Shown in pieces: positions 52,641 to 61,076 of a DNA stretch of 64,000 bases. The DNA is from Bacteroidota bacterium (GTDB taxonomy: Bacteria > Bacteroidota > Bacteroidia > UBA8524), in assembly GCA_006226545.1 (NCBI GenBank), contig SBGR01000064.1:17468-81467 (forward strand), read 5' to 3'. Under the pieces are notes generated by a model. That model saw only the letters and a program-made list of their open reading frames with translations, was not told where the DNA came from and did not search any database. The position numbers and the translations under genes are program-made. Position 1 is the first letter of the stretch, and every line of letters begins with the position of its first letter.

Positions 52641-52870
52641 AAACGCGGCGAAAATAGAATAATTCTGATAACCTGATTTTACGCTGAATCAAGCTTCTTT
52701 TTACCTGTAGTAAAGACCTGAATCCCCTTGTTTTACTAGGGTTAAAGTGCTTGGGGGCTTTGTTCTTCTTTAGTCTCTAAGCTATTGAAAATGAGTTTTA
52801 AAGAATGAGGACTTAAACCATGCTTTGAAGTGCGTGGATATAGAATTGTAAAACAAGTGTGCATAAAGAG

Positions 52871-52907
52871 TTTACAAGTGTAAAGCGGTATTCTTTACGT
52901 TTGTAAA
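52871..52907 (+). promoter_or_regulatory. Twin operators and -7 element of the HTH regulator gene
   Basis: Two inverted repeats of the form TTTAC-N4-GTAAA: TTTACAAGTGTAAA (52871-52884) and TTTACGTTTGTAAA (52894-52907), 23 bp centre to centre. The second contains TACGTTTG (52896-52903), a perfect -7 element, so a protein bound there would block transcription. The ATG of the HTH gene is 20 nt further on. A looser TTTAC-N5-GTAAA occurs at 52700-52714, towards the receptor gene. Confidence 0.7.
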
Positions 52908-52927
52908 GCTGATTTTACAAAAGGAAA

Positions 52928-53272
52928 ATGGACGAATTGAACGCGAGAGTAGTGCAGGTAATGGATGAAAGTGGATTGAGTAAAACTGAATTCGCTGCCA
53001 AACTGGAAGTTTCATTGTCGCAACTCAGTCACATCTCCAGCGGACGAAACAAAGCCGGAATAGAACTTATTCAAAGAATGGCTGTCGCCTTTCCCAAATA
53101 CAGTGCCTTGTGGATACTGACAGGTCAAGGTTCCAAATACCAAAAACAAGGTATGGATGAGCATACCCGACTATGGTTGCAAACCACCGAACAGCGCCTA
53201 AGGGAGTTGCAACTCGACCTAAAAACATTAGAATTGGATATCAAACAGAAAAGAAATGAAGAAGAGCTTTAA
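52928..53272 (+). CDS. Xre-like HTH regulator with C-terminal coiled coil
   Basis: A 114-residue protein. Residues about 5-60 are an Xre/Cro helix-turn-helix (SGLSKTEFAAKLEVSLSQLS, then HISSGRNKAG). The last ~40 residues are a long charged helix (EQRLRELQLDLKTLELDIKQ) suited to dimerisation. No ligand domain. The two TTTAC-N4-GTAAA repeats just upstream are the probable binding sites, giving autoregulation. It overlaps or adjoins the pyrophosphohydrolase-like gene and should be co-transcribed with it. Confidence 0.87.
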   Translation: MDELNARVVQVMDESGLSKTEFAAKLEVSLSQLSHISSGRNKAGIELIQRMAVAFPKYSALWILTGQGSKYQKQGMDEHTRLWLQTTEQRLRELQLDLKTLELDIKQKRNEEEL

Positions 53273-53756
53273 GATGCCAAATACCCTTGAAATGGTAGGT
53301 GAATTTCATACCACATTCGGACACCCTTTGCTCGAAACACCCCAAATACCGGATGAAAAACGCTGTGCTTTACGCGTAGAACTCATTCGCGAGGAGTTGC
53401 AAGAGCTACAAGACGCTATAAACGACAAAGATTTGGTGGCAGTGGCGGATGCTTTGGCAGATATTCAATACGTGCTTTCAGGCGCTGTGCATGAATTCGG
53501 ACTTGGAGAAGCCTTTTTTGACTTGTTTAGCGAAGTTCAGCGCTCCAATATGAGCAAAGCCTGCAAAACAGCACAGGAAGCTGAAGAAACCATCGCTTTC
53601 TTTAAAAAGGAGCAAGAGGTTGATTGCTATTACAAAGAAGTAGACGGTCAATTTTTAGTTTTCCGCAGTAGCGATAACAAAACCATGAAATCCATTTACT
53701 ATTCGCCGGCTCAGCTGCGTGAAGTGCTGGAATCGCACATGACTAAAAAGTCATAA
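53256..53756 (+). CDS. MazG-like nucleotide pyrophosphohydrolase family protein
   Basis: A 166-residue protein. The first ~100 residues are an all-alpha NTP pyrophosphatase-type domain: LRVELIREELQELQDA holds the EExxE metal motif and VADALADIQYVLSGA the ExxD-like second motif. Members hydrolyse NTPs or phosphoribosyl-ATP. The C-terminal ~50 residues are extra. Starts at 53256 (overlaps the HTH gene by 17 nt) or 53274 (ATG right after the HTH stop) are both plausible. Its 3' end overlaps the convergent MarC gene by 14 nt. Confidence 0.82.
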   Translation: MKKSFKMPNTLEMVGEFHTTFGHPLLETPQIPDEKRCALRVELIREELQELQDAINDKDLVAVADALADIQYVLSGAVHEFGLGEAFFDLFSEVQRSNMSKACKTAQEAEETIAFFKKEQEVDCYYKEVDGQFLVFRSSDNKTMKSIYYSPAQLREVLESHMTKKS

Positions 53757-54417
53757 TCAAAGCGTGAATCCCGTTGGCGGTAATCTGGCCGCCAATGCAG
53801 AGGAGGATAAACGACAATAAGCGCATCATCGCTTTTTGGAAATTGGGCGATAAGCGCATCACTAGACGATCTGCATATCCATACGCTATAAAAATGCATA
53901 GGCTTATCAATAACATGGCGATGGCTGCTCCCAAATACGATTCGAGCATAAATTCGGAATTACTCTCTTTGGAAGCCTCAGCACCTAAGGTTAGCGTTGT
54001 GGCAATGGTGCCGGGGCCAATTGTTAGTGGAAAAGTGAAAGGGTAGAAGGATTGTTTGGCATAGGTATCGGTGACTTCCACGTCATCTTTTATATAGGCT
54101 TTTTTACTCGCATCGTTAAGCGATTCTTCACTGTTCAACGACTTCCAACCCATGGCAAATAGGACCAATCCTCCGCAGGTTTGTACCACCGGGATACTAA
54201 TACCGAATAACTTTAGGAAGTAGATTCCTATAAATAAGGTAATGATCATCACTAGGATGGAATTCGCCGCAATTTTTCGAGCTATTTGTCGGCGAATCTT
54301 ACTGTTTGCCTCTTCCGTGAGATTTAAAAATAAAATTGCTGTTCCAATGGGGTTAACTACCGGAAAAAGAGCGGTAAAGGCAATTGGAATAAAGAAGAGT
54401 AGCTCTGAAACCTTCAT
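53743..54417 (-). CDS. MarC family integral membrane protein
   Basis: A 224-residue protein with six predicted helices, of the MarC/UPF0056 group. FFIPIAFTALFPVVNPIGTA near the start and FPLTIGPGTIATTLTLG (about residue 130) are family hallmarks. Function is uncertain; MarC is not proven to act in drug resistance. A stretch resembling TACCTTTC lies just upstream of the ATG. Confidence 0.9.
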   Translation of the reverse strand: MKVSELLFFIPIAFTALFPVVNPIGTAILFLNLTEEANSKIRRQIARKIAANSILVMIITLFIGIYFLKLFGISIPVVQTCGGLVLFAMGWKSLNSEESLNDASKKAYIKDDVEVTDTYAKQSFYPFTFPLTIGPGTIATTLTLGAEASKESNSEFMLESYLGAAIAMLLISLCIFIAYGYADRLVMRLSPNFQKAMMRLLSFILLCIGGQITANGIHALIMTF

Positions 54418-54553
54418 GCCCGAAAGGTATTAAGAATCTTTTAAATTGAAATAAAACTGGGTAGTCATGATTGAAAAAGCTTAAATTTCGTGTAGCTACA
54501 GTTAATACAGGCATAGGTTTTGTTTAATTTGCAGCTCGAAATTCTTCAACATA

Positions 54554-56215
54554 ATGAAAATTAACGGGCCAGATCACACTTCCCCAATCAAGAAAACCAT
54601 GGGGGGCGCTATTAACAAGCTTGTACGCTTGCTTAGACCCGAAAAGAGGGAGATAACACTCCTTTATACTTACGCTATCATTAGCGGACTGCTCAGTTTG
54701 ACTTTACCGCTAGGGGTGCAGGCGATTATAACGTATTTGATGGGTGCTTACCTGTCCAGTTCCTTGGTAATGTTAATTACCCTGGTTATTGGAGGCACGG
54801 TAGTAGTTGGTATTTTGCAAATTTTCCAGTTAACCATCGTAGAAACCTTACAGCAAAAGATTTTCTACCGCGCCACTAAAGAATATGCATTCCGAATTCC
54901 ATTACTCAATCGCTTGATGAATAAACAAGCGCTATTTGATGAATTGGGAAACCGCTTTTTTGATACGCTAACCTTACAGAAACAAGTCCCGAAACTTCTA
55001 ATGGACCTATCAACGGCCTTATTGCAAATGGTATTTGGCTTGATTCTGATTTCATTTTACCACCCATTTTTTGCCTTCTTTAGTTTATTGCTGGTCTCTT
55101 TGCTCTTTTTGTTTTTCAGGGTGAGTGGACCAAAAGGTTTCAAATCGAGCATGGAAGAAAGCGAAGAGAAATTTGAGTTGGCTTTTCAAATTCAACGCTC
55201 GGGTAGGGACCATTGGTGGTTGAAGGCGGCAAGTTCGCTGGAGCGCTATATGGGTAAAATGGACATTATTCTAACACGCTATTTATCAGCTAGAAGAGAG
55301 CATTTCAGAATCTTATTGAAACAATACCAACTGCTGGTACTGTTTAAAACCATCATCATTTCCATTCTTTTAATTATTGGTGGAAACTTGGTATTGGATG
55401 GACAAATCAACCTCGGGCAATTTATTGCTGCCGAAATCGTGGTGTTATTGATCATGGCATCGGTAGAGAAGCTGCTCTTGAGCATGGAAGGCATTTACGA
55501 TGTCTTAACAGCTGTTGAAAAAGTGGCTGTAGTCCCTCAAAAGCAAATCGATCTTTCCAGTGAGATGCGCCCTTCCGAATCGCCTAAAGAAATGAGCTTT
55601 ATCGATTTAAACCTGAGTTATGCTAAGCACTATGTTTTGCATCAGTTCAACGCAGAATTGAATGCCAGAAGTCACCATCATTTGGTTTTAGAACAGCCTT
55701 TTTGCCGTCAGCTCTTTATTCGCATGATGCAAGGGCATTTGTTGCCAGATAGGGGCGAATTGAAGGTGAACGGTATGGACCTTCGATTGATTAACGTATC
55801 GTGGCTTCGACAACACATTAGAAAGGTAGAACGCGTAGAAGCGGCAAAATCGGGAAGTTTATTGGATCGATTAGACTTGGAAGTGGTTCAAGTCAATCAG
55901 AATCACGAACGACTTAACCGCATTCTCGACTTACTCGGAATCAATACAGAATTGTCGCGAAACCGCATCAATATTTACGAGGAACTGACTCCTTCCTGGT
56001 ATTTTAATACCGAGTTATCGCTTTGGAGTCAGGGCATCGCTAGAGCATTAATGAGTGATGCGAAACTTATTTTAATTGATTTGGATGAATTGCCAAGAGC
56101 CTTGAATGTAAACAGCATCTTGGATGAGATTTGCCAACTCAGTGAAGCTGGAGTTTGGATTCTCAGCGGAGAAAACATCACTTTATCGAGCACTTTTAAA
56201 CGTATTCAGGCCTAA
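54554..56215 (+). CDS. ABC exporter-like protein with degenerate nucleotide-binding domain
   Basis: A 553-residue protein with the layout of a fused ABC exporter. Residues about 25-335 are the six-helix exporter membrane domain (LSLTLPLGVQAIITYLMG, FYHPFFAFFSLLLVSLLFLF, NLGQFIAAEIVVLLIMASVE). Residues about 346-553 align with an ABC ATPase, but catalytic motifs are absent: the Walker A position (376-388) reads HLVLEQPFCRQLF with no GK[ST], the signature reads SLWSQGIARAL, Walker B LILID is followed by Leu and not Glu, and the H-switch reads ILSGENI. The frame is intact and followed 2 nt later by HlyD and TolC genes. It is unlikely to hydrolyse ATP by itself. Confidence 0.85.
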   Translation: MKINGPDHTSPIKKTMGGAINKLVRLLRPEKREITLLYTYAIISGLLSLTLPLGVQAIITYLMGAYLSSSLVMLITLVIGGTVVVGILQIFQLTIVETLQQKIFYRATKEYAFRIPLLNRLMNKQALFDELGNRFFDTLTLQKQVPKLLMDLSTALLQMVFGLILISFYHPFFAFFSLLLVSLLFLFFRVSGPKGFKSSMEESEEKFELAFQIQRSGRDHWWLKAASSLERYMGKMDIILTRYLSARREHFRILLKQYQLLVLFKTIIISILLIIGGNLVLDGQINLGQFIAAEIVVLLIMASVEKLLLSMEGIYDVLTAVEKVAVVPQKQIDLSSEMRPSESPKEMSFIDLNLSYAKHYVLHQFNAELNARSHHHLVLEQPFCRQLFIRMMQGHLLPDRGELKVNGMDLRLINVSWLRQHIRKVERVEAAKSGSLLDRLDLEVVQVNQNHERLNRILDLLGINTELSRNRINIYEELTPSWYFNTELSLWSQGIARALMSDAKLILIDLDELPRALNVNSILDEICQLSEAGVWILSGENITLSSTFKRIQA

Positions 56216-56217
56216 CT

Positions 56218-57582
56218 ATGCTGAACCTATCTGAACAACCGATATCGCCAAAAGATTGGAGTGAGAAGCAAAGCCAGGCAGGCCGTCTGATTTTTAGCTT
56301 GCGTTACATCAGTAATGTGGGGAAAGTGATCATGGCCCTGTTCGGGATCTTTGTGGTATTGCTTTTTGCACCGTGGACACAGAATGTTTACATGGAAGGC
56401 TACCTCACTACCTTGGAACCGGAAACGCGTCCGCAAGAAATTCAAAGTGTAATTGAAGGTAAAATCGACAAATGGTACGTGAAAGAAGGGGACATCGTGC
56501 ACCGTGGAGATACCATCGCTCGAATCACTGAAATAAAAGACATCTACTGGGATCCATTTCTCTTAAACAGAACGCAAGAGCAGATCGATGCCAAGGAAAA
56601 AGCCATTGTAGCGTATAAATCGAAAATTGATGTTTTAGAGAAGCAAGTTGGTGTTTTACGCGGAAATATGGGTTACAAAATCCGACAAGCGGAGAATAAG
56701 ATGAAACAAGCGCGATTGAAAATGAGTGCAGATTCAGCTCAAATTCTCGCAGCAGAAATCGATTTTAAAAACTTCAAAGCCCAATACGAACGGGGTAAAG
56801 AGCTCTATCAACAGAATTTAATGAGCCGTACCGATTTGGAAATTAGACAGAACAAAATGCAAAGCGCGCAAGCGAAATTGTTCAAAGTTGAAAACGATTA
56901 TTCCATCGCTCAAAACGAATTTTTAAATGCCGAGATTGAATTAAACAGTGTAGAAGCCGATTACTTGGAGAAAATCTTCAAGATTCAGTCGGATGTGCAA
57001 AGTGTTGTTTCTGAATTAGCGAAGTCCAATGAGGAATTGTCTAAACTGAACAATACGTACAGCAATTATGTGATTCGTGCGGGCAATTATTATATCCTGG
57101 CTCCGCAAGAAGGTCAGATTGTATCCATTCACCAAACCGGACTAGGCGAGAACATTAAAGCAGGTGAGGCCTTAGCGAGTATCACTCCGCAAGTATCTCA
57201 ACCCGCTGTTGCTTTTTATGTGAGCGCTATCGATTTGCCTTTGTTTGAGAAGGGCAGAGATGTTCGAATCTTATTCGACGGATGGCCGTCTATCGTGTTC
57301 AGCGGTTGGCCGGGTGCCAGCTTTGGAACATTTGGTGGAAAGGTTCAGGTTATCGATAACCAAATCAGTTCAAACGGAAAGTTTCGGATTTTGGTAAGAC
57401 CTGATACGACCGATCAAACTTCCGAATGGCCTTCGCTTGTCTACATGGGCAGTGGTGCTAAAGGTTATGCCTTATTGAAAGATGTGCCTCTCTGGTATGA
57501 GATGTGGCGTCGCCTCAACGGCTTCCCACCTGAATTTTACAAAACAGGTTCTCCAAGCACCGATAAGAAAGAGAGAAAATAA
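56218..57582 (+). CDS. HlyD-family membrane fusion protein
   Basis: A 454-residue periplasmic adaptor. One N-terminal membrane helix (VIMALFGIFVVLLFAPWTQN), a lipoyl half-motif (IEGKIDKWYVKEGDIVHRGD), then a long coiled coil (residues about 125-290, with RQAENKMKQARLKMS and ELYQQNLMSRTDLEIRQNKM), then the second lipoyl half and a beta domain (LAPQEGQIVSI, GLGENIKAGE). It joins the inner-membrane exporter to TolC. The end GYALLKDVPLWYEMWRRLNG is typical of this Bacteroidota HlyD group. It is 2 nt after the exporter and 2 nt before the TolC gene. Confidence 0.92.
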   Translation: MLNLSEQPISPKDWSEKQSQAGRLIFSLRYISNVGKVIMALFGIFVVLLFAPWTQNVYMEGYLTTLEPETRPQEIQSVIEGKIDKWYVKEGDIVHRGDTIARITEIKDIYWDPFLLNRTQEQIDAKEKAIVAYKSKIDVLEKQVGVLRGNMGYKIRQAENKMKQARLKMSADSAQILAAEIDFKNFKAQYERGKELYQQNLMSRTDLEIRQNKMQSAQAKLFKVENDYSIAQNEFLNAEIELNSVEADYLEKIFKIQSDVQSVVSELAKSNEELSKLNNTYSNYVIRAGNYYILAPQEGQIVSIHQTGLGENIKAGEALASITPQVSQPAVAFYVSAIDLPLFEKGRDVRILFDGWPSIVFSGWPGASFGTFGGKVQVIDNQISSNGKFRILVRPDTTDQTSEWPSLVYMGSGAKGYALLKDVPLWYEMWRRLNGFPPEFYKTGSPSTDKKERK

Positions 57583-57584
57583 AC

Positions 57585-58979
57585 ATGAAGGCACTCCTAG
57601 TCAGTCTTTTGTTGAATGCCCCGGGCGACAGTATTCTGCAGCCGAAGGAGTTTGCTCGACAAGTACGCGATAACTATCCTACTGTTTTGCAAGGTAACTT
57701 GGCTTTGGCTGAATCTCGGAGTTTGCTATTGCAAGCTAAGTCGTATAGCGAACCTAAATTTGGCTTAGGCTACGACCGCAAACGTTTCGACGGGAAGAAT
57801 TACTGGAATATCCTTGAATCGGATTTAAAGGTGAAAACGCCGTTAGGGATTGGGTTTTATGGAGCGCATCAGCAGAACTCGGGACTTTACCTTAACCCGG
57901 AATCGAATGTGCCGGCAGCCGGACTCTATGCCGGGGGAATTGAAGTGCCGCTTGGTCGCAACTTGATCCACAATAAAGGAAGATTGGCCATTTTAAAAGC
58001 AAGAATTGGCATTAAGCAAGCCGAATACATCTTCGCTCAAAACGTAAACGAAACCTTGTTAGACGCGATGAATGCGTATTGGACTTGGTCGGCGAACTGG
58101 CAGAGCTTGGAAGTAAACCGCAAAGCAACTGAAATTGCATTCCACCAGCTTCAACTTATAAAAGCCTCAGCCTTAATAGGGGAAAGGCCTATCATTGATA
58201 CCTTAGAGTCGCATATTCAATGGCAAAGCAGGCAAATTGCTATGCGCGAGTCCGAAGCAGATTATACGGCCGCCTACGAAGAAGTACGACGTTATATCTG
58301 GAACGATTCCCTTTATGTCCAATTCGAACGAAAAGCGCTAGTACCGCTGTCGTTTGACGAAGTAAGTACAGGTTTTGAACTCACTAGCGATAGCCTGAAT
58401 AGTGGCACAAAATCGCTACAAAACCATCCCATGTTGCAAGCCCTTCAGATGAAACAGAATCAGCTGGAACAAGAGATTCGCTTTTCTAAAAATCAATTGC
58501 TTCCCGATTTGAATTTCAAATACAACTTATTGGGAGCGGCAAACGAACCATTTGTAGCGGCCCAAACCTTGGGAACTGATTTCTATAAGGCGTCGATCAC
58601 CTTACAAATTCCAATCTTTTACCGAAAGGAGAGGGCGCAATACCAGTTGAGTAAGCTCTATTTCAGAGAGAATGAGCTTAAGCGTCTGGAGAAAGAAAGA
58701 GAACTTTACGCTAAGCTTAGAACGAATTTCTATGCCTATACGCTGAGCCTTGAAAACACCTTACAGATGCGCGATGTGGTGAGCAATTACTATACTTTGA
58801 TGCGTGCTGAAGAGATTCGTTTTCAAAACGGAGAAAGTTCCGTTTTCTTAATTAACCAGCGAGAGAACATGTATTTTCAAAGTCAGGTGAAACTCATTTC
58901 GCTCGAGTCGAAATGGCGCATGAACTTGATGAAGTACTATTATTCACAAGGTACGCTAAGCGACTACTTGCTTCCTTAG
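57585..58979 (+). CDS. TolC-family outer-membrane efflux protein
   Basis: A 464-residue TolC-like protein. The N-terminal signal is short and weakly hydrophobic (MKALLVSLLLNAPG). The body has the two helical/barrel repeats, with VRDNYPTVLQGNLALAESR at the first and NHPMLQALQMKQNQLEQEI at the second, and DLNFKYNLLG strands. It is the outer-membrane exit duct for the HlyD/exporter pair upstream (2-nt spacing). The ring-forming helices look complete. Probably trimeric. Confidence 0.88.
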   Translation: MKALLVSLLLNAPGDSILQPKEFARQVRDNYPTVLQGNLALAESRSLLLQAKSYSEPKFGLGYDRKRFDGKNYWNILESDLKVKTPLGIGFYGAHQQNSGLYLNPESNVPAAGLYAGGIEVPLGRNLIHNKGRLAILKARIGIKQAEYIFAQNVNETLLDAMNAYWTWSANWQSLEVNRKATEIAFHQLQLIKASALIGERPIIDTLESHIQWQSRQIAMRESEADYTAAYEEVRRYIWNDSLYVQFERKALVPLSFDEVSTGFELTSDSLNSGTKSLQNHPMLQALQMKQNQLEQEIRFSKNQLLPDLNFKYNLLGAANEPFVAAQTLGTDFYKASITLQIPIFYRKERAQYQLSKLYFRENELKRLEKERELYAKLRTNFYAYTLSLENTLQMRDVVSNYYTLMRAEEIRFQNGESSVFLINQRENMYFQSQVKLISLESKWRMNLMKYYYSQGTLSDYLLP

Positions 58980-59024
58980 GCGGTTTACAGGGTAAATACG
59001 CGAGAAATTTCTTTACTTCGACAC

Positions 59025-60398
59025 GTGCGAAAATACCTGGAAATATTCCTGTTTCTGCTGGCAGTGGTAGTTCTATTCATTCCGTCATTATCGAATGGAT
59101 TTCCCTACCTTTTCTCCGACTCAGGCACTTATATCAATGCGGGATTTACAAATGAAGTTCCCATTGATAGGCCCATTGCATATTCCTTGTTTCTCCGATT
59201 GAGTTCCTTTTCCTATTCTTTGTGGATAGCCGTATTTGTTCAGCTTTGTTTGGTAGCGCATGTACTTTATCTGTTCTTAAAGGACATTGTTCAGCTGAAA
59301 TATCCGGGTTTTGCGTTGGTGATTTTAACGTTTTTACTCGGCCTAAGCACGGCTTTGGCAAATGTGAGTAACCAAGTGATGCCTGATATTCATGCGGCTC
59401 TGCTACTTTTACTTATCATCATTCATTTTAAGGCAAAGACGCGTTTAAGTTATTGGATATCATTATTCTACCTTTTGGTATTCATTCCCTTTCACAATAC
59501 CAATTTGCTGCTTTTTGCCGGAGCATGGCCTTTGGGCTACTTGCTGTTTGGTGTAAAAACATGGAGGAAGTTTGGACTCGTTGCGGTTGTTTACCTGCTC
59601 GGACTCATCAGTATCCCTTTGGTCAATTACACAGTTCAAAAGGAGTTTTTCTATTCTAAGAGCTCCGGACTCTTTTTAACATCTTCTCTGCTGGAAATGG
59701 GAGTGGCTCAAGATTACCTCGCTAGACATTGTCCTGAGGCACCGTCTTTTATGTGTGGGGTTGAACATCCGGAAGATGCTGGTTCTATGGCCTTCTTATG
59801 GAGCATGGAATCGCCGTTAATTGATAGTGCTTGTTTAGCGAGAGGAGGCTGGGGCCAATGTTGGAAAGAAAAAAACGATACCATGAGTGTTTTTGTCAGG
59901 AATGTACTTTCCGACAACCAATCCCGAAAACTCTTCATCCAACATGGTTGGAAGGCTTTTGGGGATCAGTTGAGCACATTCAGCATTGGTCATTTGACTA
60001 GTCAAGCATTGAATTCCAGTGTTTATGTGCCTTTGACCTCACATTATCCAAAGGATAAAGCGGCGTATGAGACTGCAAATCAGTTTAACGAAGACTTGTT
60101 TTTCCCTGAACTAACCAATAGACAGAACTGGTTGCTATGGCTTTCGCTGCCCTTGTTTGTCCTTGTGGTATACCGGGAAAAGGAACAGCGTAAAACCTTT
60201 CTGTTCATTGCACTGTTTATCGTTGTATACCTCTTGGCCAATGCGGCGGTATGCGGTGTTTTATCCAATCCGGTAAACCGTTACCAAGCCAGGTTAATGT
60301 GGTTATGGCCTTTCTTTCTGCTGGGGTGGAGTTTAAAACCGACATTTTGGAAAAGGAGCAACGATGAAAACACTGATGTTATGGAGCATTCTGCTTAG
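59025..60398 (+). CDS. Polytopic membrane protein, GT-C glycosyltransferase-like
   Basis: A 457-residue protein with about 10-12 helices. The first luminal/periplasmic loop has LFSDSGTYI (about residue 30), the place where GT-C enzymes such as ArnT and PMT carry their catalytic acidic residue, and a large loop with Cys residues (ARHCPEAPSFMCGVEHPED) lies in the middle. A lipid-linked-sugar transferase is a reasonable guess, not proven. The start is a GTG at 59025, 4 nt after TTACTTCG, a near -7 element. It follows the TolC gene by 45 nt and overlaps msrA by 35 nt. Confidence 0.7.
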   Translation: MRKYLEIFLFLLAVVVLFIPSLSNGFPYLFSDSGTYINAGFTNEVPIDRPIAYSLFLRLSSFSYSLWIAVFVQLCLVAHVLYLFLKDIVQLKYPGFALVILTFLLGLSTALANVSNQVMPDIHAALLLLLIIIHFKAKTRLSYWISLFYLLVFIPFHNTNLLLFAGAWPLGYLLFGVKTWRKFGLVAVVYLLGLISIPLVNYTVQKEFFYSKSSGLFLTSSLLEMGVAQDYLARHCPEAPSFMCGVEHPEDAGSMAFLWSMESPLIDSACLARGGWGQCWKEKNDTMSVFVRNVLSDNQSRKLFIQHGWKAFGDQLSTFSIGHLTSQALNSSVYVPLTSHYPKDKAAYETANQFNEDLFFPELTNRQNWLLWLSLPLFVLVVYREKEQRKTFLFIALFIVVYLLANAAVCGVLSNPVNRYQARLMWLWPFFLLGWSLKPTFWKRSNDENTDVMEHSA

Positions 60399-61029
60399 TT
60401 CAGGACTGGCAGCTTGCCAAAGTACAAACCAAGATTCTACGCAGGTAGCGATGGATTCTACCAATGAAATGCAAATTATGGACACAAGTCATTTAGATAC
60501 CGCCACCTTTGGAGCCGGATGTTTCTGGTGTGTAGAGGCTGTTTTTCAAGACCTGAATGGAGTCTACAAAGTGGTTTCAGGTTATTCCGGAGGGAAGATT
60601 AAAAACCCAACTTACCGTGAGGTCTGCAGCGGTTTAACCGGACACGCCGAGGTGATACAAATTCACTACGATAGCAACATAATCAGTTTTGAAGAATTGC
60701 TAGAGGTATTCTGGGAAACACATGATCCAACCACATTAAACAGACAAGGAGCGGATGAAGGAACCCAATACCGTTCTGCCGTATTTTACCATAGCGACGA
60801 ACAAAGGCGTTTAGCTGAGAGCTATAAACAGAAATTGAATGATGCTCAGGCTTTTCCTAATCCGGTCGTGACGGAGATAACGGCTTTCGATGCCTTTTAC
60901 CCAGCGGAAGAATACCACCAAGATTACTACAATAACAACCAAGAATACGGATACTGTAGAATTGTGATTAAACCGAAAATTGATAAGGTGAAAAAGGTAT
61001 TCGGTGATAAACTTAAAAAGCAACCATAG
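60364..61029 (+). CDS. msrA: Lipoprotein methionine sulfoxide reductase A
   Basis: A 221-residue MsrA that reduces S-methionine sulfoxide in proteins. The active site is FGAGCFWCVEAVFQ (about residue 50-63) with the nucleophilic Cys; further family motifs are GYSGGKIKNPTYREVCSG, GHAEVIQI, DPTTLNRQG, GTQYRSAVF and EYHQDYY. An N-terminal lipobox LAAC (Cys about residue 18) makes it a periplasmic or surface repair enzyme. The ATG lies 35 bases inside the previous gene. A strong terminator follows. Confidence 0.95.
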   Translation: MKTLMLWSILLSSGLAACQSTNQDSTQVAMDSTNEMQIMDTSHLDTATFGAGCFWCVEAVFQDLNGVYKVVSGYSGGKIKNPTYREVCSGLTGHAEVIQIHYDSNIISFEELLEVFWETHDPTTLNRQGADEGTQYRSAVFYHSDEQRRLAESYKQKLNDAQAFPNPVVTEITAFDAFYPAEEYHQDYYNNNQEYGYCRIVIKPKIDKVKKVFGDKLKKQP

Positions 61030-61044
61030 TTCATTTCAGACCAT

Positions 61045-61074
61045 AAAAAAAGCCCCAATTTGGGGCTTTTTTTT
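61045..61074. terminator. Bidirectional terminator between msrA and floA
   Basis: Stem AAAAAAGCCCCAA/TTGGGGCTTTTTT with a very small loop, T-runs on both strands. It directly adjoins the floA stop (61077). Confidence 0.93.
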
Positions 61075-61076
61075 GT

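Noticed and set aside
52641..52870. Cobalamin riboswitch upstream of the BtuB-like receptor
   Set aside because: No B12-box-like sequence or supporting stem was found; the receptor name rests on general similarity only.
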